Positions 34,601-45,788 of a stretch of DNA of 64,000 bases are shown here, one piece after another. The notes under the pieces were generated by a model. That model had not been told where the DNA came from and made no database searches. It saw nothing but the letters and a program-made list of their open reading frames with translations. A program made the position numbers and the translations under genes. Each line of letters starts with the position of its first letter. The first letter of the stretch is position 1. This DNA is from Cubamyces lactineus. Taxonomy: Eukaryota; Basidiomycota; Agaricomycetes; Polyporales; Polyporaceae. The stretch covers positions 372,001 to 436,000 of the forward strand of contig JACDTU010000020.1 in assembly GCA_022376465.1 (NCBI GenBank), written 5' to 3'.

Positions 34601-37600
34601 CGTATGCGTCATAGAGCGACGTTGGGTATGCGTACAGCTTGTTTTTCGTGTACTTGTAGGGCTCACAAACCTCATAGGCCTGTTCACTGTATCTATGGCA
34701 AGCGTTCAGTATCCTATATGCTAAAGGTATGTAACGAATTCGCTAGCCGTGTAATATGTCTTACAGTTGGGCAGGGAGGTTAGTAATCGCCGTAGGCAAT
34801 ACGAACCAGTTTTTCAGACTCATGTACATGTAATGAGACCTGCTCATCGTATAACACACAGCGTAGTGACTCCGACGATATGTCATGGTCCAGCCTTGCA
34901 GTAGCGTCTCGGCTGGTTTGCATCCTCAAGTCAAGGTGAGTTATCTGTTCTATTGTTTCACGTAGAATCGATCCACTTGTTATCATGGCCGCGACCGCTA
35001 GTTCTCTGCGGTCTACTTGTTCGTTTGCGCAAGCGGAACGGTTCGAAGGGGAACACCTCGTAGTGTGCATCGAAATCATGGTGCAGCTACCCTGACCAGC
35101 CATTGCGGGCTACTTGTTGAGCTTGAAGTGGGTATAGCGTCACACCATACGGCTCTGATCTGTCGCCTTCTCTAACTCCCTTGTTCTGCTCGGGCGCGAC
35201 AATGCGTTGCGGGCCCGTTGGCTGTGGTATGGGTTCCTCTGACGCCCGCAGACAGTGGCGGAATGTATGGGCGCTTGTGTAACCGCAATGAGGCTCCGGC
35301 GTGGCCGTTGAACTTGTTTCAGACATTGTTTGTCCTCGTTCGTCCCTCCCGCGCGCGTGTTGTCAGTAGGAAGCCCATCTCGTAGCATTATTGTCTATGC
35401 TTTACCTGCTCAATCCGCCAGAGGTTAAGCACTCAAGCAAGGACTAGTAAGCCTAATGGGTTCCAGGAACATCCTCTGTACGATCAACTCTTGGCAAAGG
35501 CGGGAAACTGGCAAAGCGCATGAGGAAGTGCCGCTTCCCGAGCCATCCTCTTAGTTGCCATGCGATGCTTCCCGGCACAAGGATAGAGTTGAATGAGTCG
35601 GATAGGCCCGTCAGAAGCTCAAGAGAACGCACATTGGTTCGCCACTCCTCTCTGTTCCTCGTTGCTGTGACGCAAGGTTATATCGGCTTGTCTAGTGCCC
35701 GAGGCTTCGTCGAGCGACTAATCAGAAGGTGGCATATACGATCAAATACACCCGCAAATATTCGAACCACTAGCGGAAGATTTCTAGCACAAAGGCTAAA
35801 CCCGCGTCCCCCCCCCCCCCTCAGAACCTGTGGTATTCCTACCCGTTGTAGCGAAGTGCTCCCGGGGATGTGGCGTCAAGCGTTTACCCACGCGCAACGG
35901 ACTTGCGTTCGTGTTGAATGCGCATTTCCCAGGTGATGCGACGGAAAATCTCGCTGATAGCCACACAGGCTGCGTTCTCGACAATCCCGATCCTGGCGGG
36001 TGCCCTGGGAGCATCCTACAAATCATGAGCCTGGCTGCATACTCCGATAGTGTCGGTCCATTCATCCAAGTTACGATATTGCGTTAGGTAAAACGGCACG
36101 ACTGACCTATGACGCCCCTCGCAGATCGAGTCTCACCGTCGTAAGCTTAGGTTGACGATGCCCACCCTCGCAATATAGCCTAAGGGTACCTTAGGATGGA
36201 GGGCACAGACACATACGTGATGACGGCCCGCATCTTTCTCCCACACAACCGGGAGAGCCTACCGGCTGTCGGGCGTTCGGGAATTGGGCGAATGACCGCT
36301 GGCAGGCTTTCAGTGGCTTTGTGGGTCCATGGTCCCACCTGGGCTTGGGGCTTAGCCTTGCGCGTCGCCCGCTGGCACGGGCCCGCTAGCGTCGCTTCGG
36401 CCGCCATTACCACCACACCGCCGCGGGCGTCCACGCTTTTTGTTATCTCAATACCCAAGTCAGCTCCCGTGGGGGCGAACCGACCGTCGCAAAGAGCGCG
36501 TACCCCTGCCTGGCGTGCCGGGTGATTGTGACGGGTACGTCTGGCATTATCTCTATTGTTCGCCGCTTGTTAGCTATGGTCAGGCCAGCAATGAGTGGAA
36601 CGAGCGCACCGCCGCCCTGAACACCACCGGACCCCTGGGACGTCGCGATCATGGACGTTGGGCGCTGGCCAGCAGCTATTGGCCGATGTGCACGAGACGA
36701 CTGGCCGGGTATTCAAGGCGGGTTAGGTCGGAATGCAGGTCGCTGGTGATTTTCGCGTGTGTAATGACTTGCACATCTCGGACAGCTATCTCCTCCTCCG
36801 TTCCCGGCTAACAGACGACTTCAAGAGCGTGTGGGTTCCAACTTCCAAGTAGACATGGGCGGTGATATATGTGGTTGTCCACAGCACCACCCACAGCGGC
36901 ACAGGACAAGAACGCACGTAGGAGCTTCGAAGGGCGCCGATGCGCATGTAGGCACGCCCGGCACCACGAACGCAAATACACCGCAATCATCGCGCCGCAA
37001 GGCTTGGAGTGGCAAGCTGTCATCGCAATCATTGCAATTCGAACCGGACGGGAGATGGACGGGCCAGTCAGGACGCACCTTCGCACCATCGCACCTTCGC
37101 AACATCTGCACATCCCAGCACTCCCACCGTGGCCCGTACGTCCGCCTGCCCCTAGTGCAAACATCAGTACCACGCGTACGAGGGACGTAGGCTCGCAAAA
37201 GCGCGCCCGCGTGGGGGCTAGCGGCCCACATCAGCATGCCAGTGGCCGCACCCAACGGACCAACATTCAAGTGAACCCCCAGGCGAAATTTGCCGTAGGC
37301 GTAGCCGCCGCTCACCAGAGTGCGTGGAGCGTGCGAACGCCCAGGAGAAGATCCCTCTCGCCACTCGCGTTCTTCTGCTCCATCGCTCCATCGCTAGATC
37401 CCTCTGCCACAGACATCTGGGCGAGCGCAAGGGTCAACGGGACTAAGCCCTAAACGTTAAACGCTAAGCCGTCCTGCGGCGGCGGCCCGCGAGCTCCCGT
37501 GCGCTGCGCCGTTGCCGGGGATCCTATTACCTGGTGGGCTTGCGCAGATGTACTGTTGCACGTCGGACGCGCGGCCATGGCCGCGGTTCGCCACGCGACG

Positions 37601-38327
37601 ACGAATTCAATATCGTCGTCTGATGCGGAGCCGTAGGGAGAGTGAAACGGGTTCTGCTCAAGAACGTCCTGGCTCTCGGGCTGCCCCTTGCGCCAGCCGC
37701 TGTCCGAGCGGGCCAGATGGGCTACCCGGTGATGTCAGGCGCCTGGATGGTGGCACGGGGCCGGTGTACGGAGATACGTATGGAGGGATCGCATCAGACT
37801 CCCTGGCGGACAGGGTGGGCGCGAGTGCGCTTGGACGCGAGAACTTGAGAGGCTGAGGGCTGGAGCAGCGGGCGACGTCGGACGAGCAGAGGAATGGAGG
37901 ACCAGAAAGTCATTATGTTTAGACGTTGTACAGACAACAATCCCGGAGCAGGTATGTACAAATAAACTAACAGGATATATATATGTCTTGGGAGCGGCAG
38001 CGGGGGACGAGCGTGCGACAGCGAGAGAAACGAGGTGCGGGGAATAAGGATACAGGCAATAGTATAACTGGCGAGGAGAGTACCGGCGTGGGGAACACAC
38101 TGAAGGTGCGGAGCAGCGGGGGCGGTATCGAAGTGCGTGTGGAATGAAGAGTGAGTCGATGCAGGACGGAATGACAGACAAGACAGGCCCATGGGGAAAA
38201 GTCTAAGCGGCAATAAGTAAGACCCGAAAGAATCCTCGGCTGCGGCGTGAAGCTCAAGCGAGCGTCGTTCTTGCCATTAGGGTATTGTGGTAGCGGCCCC
38301 GGCAGGGTCCGAGCGGCCGCTGGCCTC
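34601..38327. other. 3.7-kb region without recognisable genes
   Basis: GC-rich, many short open frames, none convincing. It contains a C13 homopolymer at 35808-35820, an imperfect 17-bp palindrome at 36179-36195 and locally repeated CGCACCTTCGCA-like words near 37074-37100. The last ~470 bp before 38328 is probably the 3' UTR of the Zn2Cys6 gene. Confidence 0.45.
35808..35820. repeat. C13 homopolymer
   Basis: Thirteen consecutive C residues in intergenic DNA; the length is unreliable in most sequencing. Confidence 0.8.
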
Positions 38328-39684
38328 CTACGACGCCATCCCGGTAGGCACCATGGTATACAACACCGTAGGCTCGACGTTGTCCTGCAGCCCGGGCATG
38401 TAGCCGGGGATTCCGTACTGATACTGCAGGAAGGGGTATTGCGGCATCGGCGCCGGGCAGTAGTACATCGCTTGTGGATGTACGTATCTATAGACAGACG
38501 GTCAGGCTGCGGGTTCAGAGCCGAGGGGGGTCGGGCAGGACGACTTACTCGAAGGCGCCGCCCTGTACGGCAGCGAGGTCCGCGGACGGCATGGGCGGTA
38601 TCTGGGGGATGGCGATCTGAGGCGCGGGCTCGGCAGTCGAAGGTAGGTTGATCAGCATGTCGTCATGCTGGAATATCTGCGCTTCGCACGAAGAAGAGAA
38701 GGTCGCCGGCTGCTCTTCGGGCGTGAGGAACGAAGGCGACCCTACGCAGCGGACAGGACGAGGCGCGTGAACGGCAGCAGCGGGATGCTGCGACGCACCC
38801 TCGGAGGAAGGGTGGATCGGGGAGATGTTCTCGGGGTGATATGTCTGCATGTCGACATCGACAGAGTACGAGGGAGAGTTGTAGTAGTCAGCGGCGGCGT
38901 TGGCCTCGTGGAATGACGAGGGGCTCTCGTAACCATAAGGAGCCTCTACGGTGTAGGCAGCGTGGTCCCAAACCGGGGAGAATCCCGTCGAGTTCGACCC
39001 TGAGTCCGACGTGCTGCAGTTGTCCGGGTAGAGAAGGTCCGGGGTCGCCATGTCGGTCTCCTCTATCTTCAGCGGCTGAGCCACAAATGGCTGAGACTCT
39101 TCGGCGGGAGACGGATGGTCTACCTCTGGCCAGGAATCCTCGTCGTCATCTGACAGCTCCTCGGACTGTTCCCTGCGGTGGCGGGAACGACCGGAGCCAT
39201 GAGAAGGCCTCTTCTCATCCTCGGCGTACTCGCAGGCATAGCCACGAGCGACGCAGCGAGTGCAGGAGGGACGAGTACCACTGCACTGTGACGCGCAGCG
39301 GGATGAGAACGGGTTCGCTACGCTGTAGAATGAGACGCCTACTTTAGCTTTACGCTGACGGCATTTGTTGCACGCCCGTTGCGTCCGCCTATTCTTGAGG
39401 GGTGTCGGCGAACGGAGAAAGATGCATGCGCCGTCCGGACCGGGGAGTGAGCCGACTTTATAGTGGTAATATTCGGGGCCCCACGGGACGTCGTACGGGA
39501 TGAGGTTCCAGCTGTCCTCCGACGCGTCCGAGCTGTCTAGCGGATAGCTTGGAAGCTGGTCCGTAGGCGTGGACGGGGAGGTCGAATATGCAGACGAGGA
39601 CCGCCTTAGTGAGGCCGCCTTGCTTGGGCGAGCGATACAGTGCTCGAAGGTGATGGTAACGCCGTTATTTCGGTGGACGGCCAT
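38328..39684 (-). CDS. Zn2Cys6 binuclear-cluster transcription factor
   Basis: Fungal nuclear transcription factor. From the ATG at 39684 (MAVHRNNGVTITFEH; an in-frame ATG at 39717 adds 11 residues) the zinc cluster is at about residues 105-133: ACNKCRQRKAKCSGTRPSC then TRCVARGYACEYA, split by a 57-bp intron at 39286-39342 exactly between KAK and CSG. Before it is TPLKNRRTQR. The rest is acidic, Ser/Pro-rich and probably an activation region, with no fungal-specific middle homology domain. The last exon, after a second intron, encodes a Tyr/Pro/Met-rich tail ending PTGMAS, stop at 38328-38330. About 425 residues. Targets unknown. Confidence 0.87.
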
Positions 39685-41335
39685 GTAGGATAGTCTGTGG
39701 CGCGTCGGGTGAGTCAAGGCGCGTACGAGGAGAGTAGAGGCTACGGACGCGAATTAGGCTGAGGTACGGTATGATTGGGGAGTGGTAGACGGCGGCGGGG
39801 GGAAGGCTGGGGAGTAAGCGAGAGGCCATAGCGGGAGTGGGATGTTATAAGAGGCTGGAGGAAAAAGGGCGCGTTTGGACGCGAGCGCGGCGGTCCTCCG
39901 AGTCGTCCTGGCTCATGTTGCCGGGCGTCTGGGAGAGATCGAGTGGGGATCTTGGGCATCGGCGAATCAGGACAGGGATCGGGCAGGAGAATGTTCTCCC
40001 TCGCAGTCGTCACTCGCTCATCAACAGAAACTATCAACAGTCGTCTTCGGTGGCGTCCTCTAGATCCTCCTCTCCTCCTCCGCCCGCCAGCGTCCTCCTT
40101 TATTCTCCCGTCCCGTCCCTTCTGCACCTCCTCTTCTATTCTGCTATGTTCTCAGCCCTGCTATATCATAAAATTTCGCCAAAACAAAGCCGCATATCTC
40201 CCCTTCAGGGCTGCCTTTCGCCATCCTCCAAGCGAGCAGCCCAGACTGTCCCGTCTCCCGTCCCAGACGCCCGGGCGCTGATGCCGCTCTCTGGAAAGGC
40301 TGGCCCAACACAGCAGAAACTAGTAACGCCAAAATTTGACTATTCCAGCCCTCCCTGCGCCGCCAACACCTATTTTATTTTCCACGTAGAACGCCCAGCC
40401 GCCCAGGTAACAACCTCCCAGTCCAGGCGGCAACATAGCCCTGGACGCTCCCAAGAACTTCCCAGAACTCCTCTCACAACTTTGACGCGGAGGAGGCGCG
40501 ACGCCGCGACGGGCCACTGACACTCCCAGCGCCAGTTGTCCGCACTAGCCTCGTCGGTAAGTTGGCCCCAACGTCCCGCGACGTCCACGGCGATCGTTGC
40601 TGCGAGCTCTGACTAGCGCTGTGTGCGATGACTGTTCTCGATAACACGTCGATCGCGCTCGACATTCTGTTTACCCCCTTCTCACGTGTGGCAATATACG
40701 CCACTAAGTGGATAGCGGCATGCGAATGCGGGGGACCTGGGGCTCGTCCTCGCCCGTCGCGCCAGTTGGCAGCTTCAGAGCGGTTAGATTGAGGAACTCC
40801 TCCCGCGCGCAGCCCGCGTGGCCGCCACCGCCTGCCACCGCCTGCCACCACCAAGGAACTCCTCGGACAGTGATCAGCTTAATTCCTCACGCTGCGCGCC
40901 ATCCTCTGCCATCCCCCGACCGTTCAGGGACCGTTCATCGCGATAGATGCTGTCCGCCAAGCCGGATGATGCGCCCTCCCCGACGTTCTCGGTACGGCGC
41001 CCCGGCACCGAAGTCCATACGAGGGCGCGCACCGCTTCACCAAGCCGGCCGAGGGGATCGGAAAATAGAGGTAAGCCATGGTAAGCCTCGTATGTCAGTC
41101 AGTGGAAGTCGGCAGATTTGGACGCCCATGGATATAGACGTTTAGTGATGGTCAAAGAGAGGTTTGTGTCTCCGGTTGAAGAATAATTTAGACGGTATCC
41201 AAATGCTACAGGGTTGCGTTGCCAGACTGGGATACTGAAACAGGCGTTGCAAGGAAAGGGAGTTCAAGGGCCAGTGAAAAGACAACGGGAGCGCAGCGAC
41301 GACGAGATGCGAGGAGATAACATCAAAAGATGACT
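39685..41335. other. Intergenic, 1.65 kb
   Basis: Upstream region of the Zn2Cys6 gene; a long leader with pyrimidine-rich stretches around 40060-40140 is possible. No convincing coding frame. Confidence 0.45.
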
Positions 41336-41858
41336 TCATGTGGTCGCCGGATCGTGCAAGACGGCAAGCAGATAGCGTTCGTCTGGCGCAGACAATGGAG
41401 CGGTTAGCGACCCATGACCACCTTTGTGCCTGCGGCGGCGACAGAATGGCGCACCTGGCGAGATCATAATTTCGTGACGCTTTGTGCGTATCCGCATGAA
41501 GCGAATGTCGTCCTGAGCCACGCGCGTAAACAGATGCGTACACCGGGGGGGGGGGGGGGGGCGAGCCATGATCGCAAACGGACGGACTTACGCCTTCGTG
41601 ATGTCCGCCACTGACCTCCTCCAAGCCCGTCTGGACGCTTTGCACAATTCGTGCGATCGCGCTCGCGTACTTCTTGCCCTGCTCGCCCTCGAACACCACG
41701 CCAGAGTGTCGGATGATCGTCACGGGTTGGCCTCTGGATAAGAGCATGTAGCCCAGTACGGAGCGATGCGATGTGAGAAGTGTGAGTGTCTGCTCGAGTT
41801 CTGGGGGAGTGACATGGGTCTGGGACGCCGATGTCGATGGCGCATGAGGATCTGCCAT
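41336..41858 (-). CDS. Roadblock/LC7-domain protein (dynein light chain or GTPase-regulator family)
   Basis: Small alpha/beta protein. MADPHAPSTSASQTHVTPPE precedes LEQTLTLLTSHRSVLGYMLL, then VTIIRHSGVVFEG, KKYASAIARIVQSVQTGLEE; after an intron DDIRFMRIRTKRHEIMISP, and after a second intron DERYLLAVLHDPATT with TGA at 41336-41338. This is the complete Roadblock fold and is most like fungal dynein light chain roadblock, which binds dynein intermediate chain; related Ragulator subunits cannot be excluded. The first intron holds a 17-base G run. An ATG at 41876 would add six residues. About 125 residues. Confidence 0.88.
41545..41561. repeat. G17 homopolymer inside an intron
   Basis: Seventeen consecutive G on the plus strand (C17 on the coding strand) within the first intron of the Roadblock gene, between the donor and acceptor. 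Confidence 0.85.
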
Positions 41859-41876
41859 TGCTTGTGTCGCCAGCAT

Positions 41877-42978
41877 CGAGGACGATGGCGGAGAGCACGA
41901 ACGCGACTTGGACGCGTCGCATTGAGCGCTATTCGCTTATGTAATATTTGCCTTCTTTGGAGCAAGTACATTCGTCGTCGAATTCACAAGCAACTTGAGC
42001 TGATCTCCGTTAATTATCCTCAACAGGATGGTTTCTCTAGCACTTACGACAACCAGCATGGCCATGCTTGCATATCGCGACGGCTGCTTCTTGCGCTGTC
42101 ACCCAAAGATTGTTGCGCTTGGCTACGCGAGACGAAGCAGAGACCCGCCGGCTCACACCCAGGTGCTCCGAGTCCTTGAAGATGCTCACGACTTCTTGAT
42201 CAGAGCGCACACATACAGGCCGGTCACAAGCCGTCAAACGAGTTCGCCTTTATGCTTCTCATTCCTTCGGGAGGTTCGCTTTTGCAGAACGTGACTATGA
42301 GCGCCGCGCGGGCCGACCTGACCGAGCAGTGAGCGGCGAGCCCACCCACCATCATCGGTATCCGACGCTGGGTCCCCCGTGGGGCTGCAGCTCCCCGACT
42401 GTTTGGCGAAGAGATGGCCCGAGTCCGACATGACATCGACTGCCGTTCAGGAACGTCTCCGTCTCCGATACCAAGCCTCTTCAGTGGAATCAGTGCATTT
42501 CTCAACCGCAGCCACATCTCCAGGGCGCGAGGGTGGCTGCGACCCTGGACAGAGTCACGTCAGGCCTTGGCCAGTGGTCGATCGCTTCTCGCGCAGGACG
42601 GGTCACATTACTCGCGGAACACCGCGGAGTCGCCGTTCAGTGCGAATATGTAGACTTGCGGAGGTGGATGCGCCCACGCACACTCGGCTCGCCGGTGGAC
42701 CCCACAAGCCCTGAGCTAGCACTAGCACGTACGCCCACAAGGAGCGGTGAAGGGTTGACCTTCGCGGATGACCATCGTTCAGCCGTTCATTCTTCGGATC
42801 GACCACAACCAGCTGATAGTACTGCAGCGCCGAGGCGAGGCTGTCATGTGGATGCATGGTGGTTGATTGCAGCACCCGAGATTAAGCAGTTTACATACTA
42901 GAACGTATACAGTAAGCTAAAAGCGTCCATGAACGAACGAACCGGTCGGTCATCCACATCATCGTCAAAACCTTCCCT
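41877..42978. other. Intergenic, 1.1 kb
   Basis: Between the Roadblock gene start and the Yippee gene end. No recognisable gene. Confidence 0.45.
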
Positions 42979-43698
42979 CTATCTCGGCTTCCAGAATGGA
43001 CCGCCGGTGTCGTACTCGTCCTCCTCTAGCCGCCGCGATAGTTGCGCCTTCCTCGAGCTCGCCTGGAAGCTGCGGACGCCCTGTTGGGCACCCTTCGGCG
43101 GAGGAACGGGAGTCTCGGACGGTGCACGCCTGTGTGTTGGGGGAGCGTGTGTTTCTTCCTCGTCGATTCGGCCCAGTGGCGACTGCTGCCCCTCCATAGC
43201 TCGCGCATCCCCGCCGTCCTGCTCCTGCACCAGGTCCAATTCAACGATGAAGTGTCCTTCCTTCCACCGCTCTGGGCCGTCGTGGGCCCGCATGAACTTC
43301 CAGCCCAGATAAGACTCGCACGACTTGCAGATGAACTCTTGAATGGTATACGCCCCAGAGTCCATGAGGAGGATCGAAGGGGGGTCGAGGATGATGTTCT
43401 TGCTGTGATCACGGAATGCCATAAGGCTCAGCGCGGACAAGACGAAAGGAAGGTGCGAACGCACGCCGTCGTGAAGAGAGCTGCCTTCCCCGCATGCCCT
43501 CGGAAGGCCTAGTGGATTTGAGCGTGATCAGTGCGCGAGCTTCGCAATAGAAGGGCCCTCTGAATAGCGCAAGTGGTTACTCACCCTGGATACAATCTGG
43601 CTTGTGTGCGCGATACGCGTGGCGCACTGGCCGCAGACGAGAAAGCGCGGTGGACCAGGTTGGGCGGGGTCGATCGTGAGCATGGTAGAGTCTGGCAT
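42979..43698 (-). CDS. Yippee-family zinc-binding protein
   Basis: Yippee/Mis18-type fold with a zinc site made by two CXXC pairs. Exon 1 (MPDSTMLTIDPAQ) carries FLVCGQCATRIAHTSQIVS; exon 2 continues AFRGHAGKAALFTTA; exon 3 has KNIILDPPSILLMDSGAYTI, then EFICKSCESYLGWKFMRAHD and KEGHFIVELDLV. The CGQC and CKSC pairs, GWK and KEG(H/K)FI(V/I)E are the family signature. Unlike the ~120-residue Yippee-like core it has an extra tail of about 80 charged residues ending FWKPR. Function in fungi is unclear; relatives act in chromatin, cell cycle and ubiquitin contexts. Confidence 0.87.
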
Positions 43699-44212
43699 GA
43701 CTGGCGTGGCAGACCCGCGTACTGGCTACCTATAGGGAGAACGAAGAGGGAGAAGAGAGGACTGGCGCCGTTGGCGAGTACCATGGGCGAGGCTGGATTT
43801 CCGATGCGTTGTTTTCACACAGTGCGGTGGCCCAGCACAACGGTACGCATCATTTTCCCATGTTTTTAGCACTGCAGGTTATAGATTGAACCTAGTCGCG
43901 CTCGGTGGCGAACGTCTGCGCTCGCAGCGGCAGCGGCTTGTCTCCCCTAGGCAGACGATGAATGTGTACCACATACACGTCTGCTTTCAAACGCGCTCAC
44001 CTTACTGGAGGGTCCCACATCAGAGATGCCGAGTGATCCGATGCTACCATAAACAGCGACTGCCCGATTGAGAGGTACCCTATATGGCAACTTCTGAATA
44101 GGGTTTAGCGCGATTCCTGTTCTGCCACAACCGCTCGATGCTGAGAGTCTTGAGAGCTCTGCGCTCCTGCCACTACTATATGCCACTTAGCGTCCACCTC
44201 TAGGATGTTGCG
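43699..44212. other. Divergent intergenic region
   Basis: Upstream of the Yippee gene and of a possible small plus-strand gene. Nothing else seen. Confidence 0.4.
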
Positions 44213-44644
44213 ATGCCTTTCAATGGGCCGATGAAGCCTCTGCAATGGACTCAGCCTCTCTCAGGACTGCCTAAACCACGCCCGCTGAAGGCATCCGCTG
44301 CTCAGCCTTCATTGGGCGGTTCCCTAACCTCTACTCCTGGTCGAAACCCTTCGTCATCCGCATCCTCGGAAGCTGCGAGTTCAACATCGCATCGAGGCGT
44401 GTGGGCTCTACCGACGCCGGACTCGTACTCCCGAAACAAGGATGAACCCCGCCTGTCTGCGACCACTATCAGCTCTCCGCCCCCCACTGGCAGCCAGCCC
44501 TCCTTTACGTCGCCAGCCCTCACACCATGCTCGCCTGTTCAATTATTCGCGCCGAGTACTGTCTTCAATCAGACAACTCTCGCGACGAGTTGCTCTGCAG
44601 AGACTAATCCATATGGCTATCCCATGATGCCGTTACATCCCTGA
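44213..44644 (+). CDS. Possible Ser/Pro/Thr-rich hypothetical protein
   Basis: A 143-codon frame from ATG (MPFNGPMKPLQWTQPLSGLP) to a stop, rich in Ser, Pro and Thr, ending PYGYPMMPLHP. No signal peptide, no membrane segment, no known domain. The composition (PSLGGS, NPSSSASSEAASS, ISSPPPTGS) is like disordered regulatory proteins rather than random DNA, but I have no family evidence. It could be an exon of a larger gene or not a gene. Confidence 0.3.
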   Translation: MPFNGPMKPLQWTQPLSGLPKPRPLKASAAQPSLGGSLTSTPGRNPSSSASSEAASSTSHRGVWALPTPDSYSRNKDEPRLSATTISSPPPTGSQPSFTSPALTPCSPVQLFAPSTVFNQTTLATSCSAETNPYGYPMMPLHP

Positions 44645-45788
44645 CGCCTCTCTACTGTGTCGAATATCCACCGCCATTCCCCGTTACCCTCAGACCCCTC
44701 TGTGTACCCCCGGGCCCCACCACTACGCCCTCCTAAGTGCAAACACGATGAAAATGATCTGATGCCGTACTCCACGCTACCGCCCACGTCGCGACCACGC
44801 AAATCTCGCGGATAAGCTAAGTGTTGTACTTGATTGCCTTTATGAGGATGCCGGCTGGACGTTGGGTTTAGTCCTGTATGCATTATTTGAATTTGGTGAC
44901 AATACACCAGTCGGCGTGATTGCTAGAAGGTCCAGGCCGTCGAGAGCTTTGCAGACACCTTTGAGTTGATCCTAATTCATCAAGAATAATCCGGCAGCAT
45001 AAGGCTTGCCCGTCGGAAGAGCTTAATATACAGTAGGCTTTCTGACCTGGCTGAGAAGTGTCGTCCATTCTAGGGGTGTATAATGTAGCAGACAAGGTAG
45101 TTGAGTAGTACGAAGTTCTCTAGTACATCGGAATTGACTGCGAACGCGACGCGACGTGAAATAGGCGCCGGTGTATAGATCTTGACGCGTCGTCGGAGAT
45201 CAAGTTGCGGCTGACAAATTCGAAAACCAGAGGCTCGTACTACGGGGCGGCAAATGCAAGCAGACTAGGCAGCGGCTGAAGCTGTCCCCGAACGCTGTCA
45301 GTGTTGTGAGGCCTCGCTCGTACGCACCTCGTCTGAGGCAGCTGGATGTGAATTGAGATGCACTGCTTGCAGGGATCAATCGTGTGATGTGCCTTTCCCC
45401 ATCGCTCCCAGCTAAATGCTGTGCTGCCCGGCCATATATGGACATACCGACCAAAAATAACGTTAGGCCCTTACTCCACCTTTGCCCCCGACGCTTTCGT
45501 CTCCCGTGCTCTCTCACAGTCCCGTACCTGGTGCGTACCGCGCAAGTGGGCAGATATGGTCGAGCAGACCGGCATAGACCTCATCTGCACTGTGGGAGCG
45601 CCCCTCGACGATGTGCGAACGCGAACCACGTCGCCTGCCCGAACTGGCATATACGCCCCGGCGGCATATCAAGATGTACACAGGATAAGCAACTCCGCCA
45701 GGTTATCAGTCGCTCTCGCACGCCAGCCAGCGTGGTCCTCCTCGACCGCTGCCTCCCAACGGACACCGGTTCCCTGTAAACACCTAGA
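44645..45788. other. Intergenic, 1.1 kb
   Basis: No recognisable gene. Upstream DNA of the allantoinase gene. Confidence 0.45.

Noticed and set aside
36990..37062. tRNA-like B-box (ggttcgaatt on the minus strand)
   Set aside because: No A-box at the right distance and no cloverleaf could be folded by eye.
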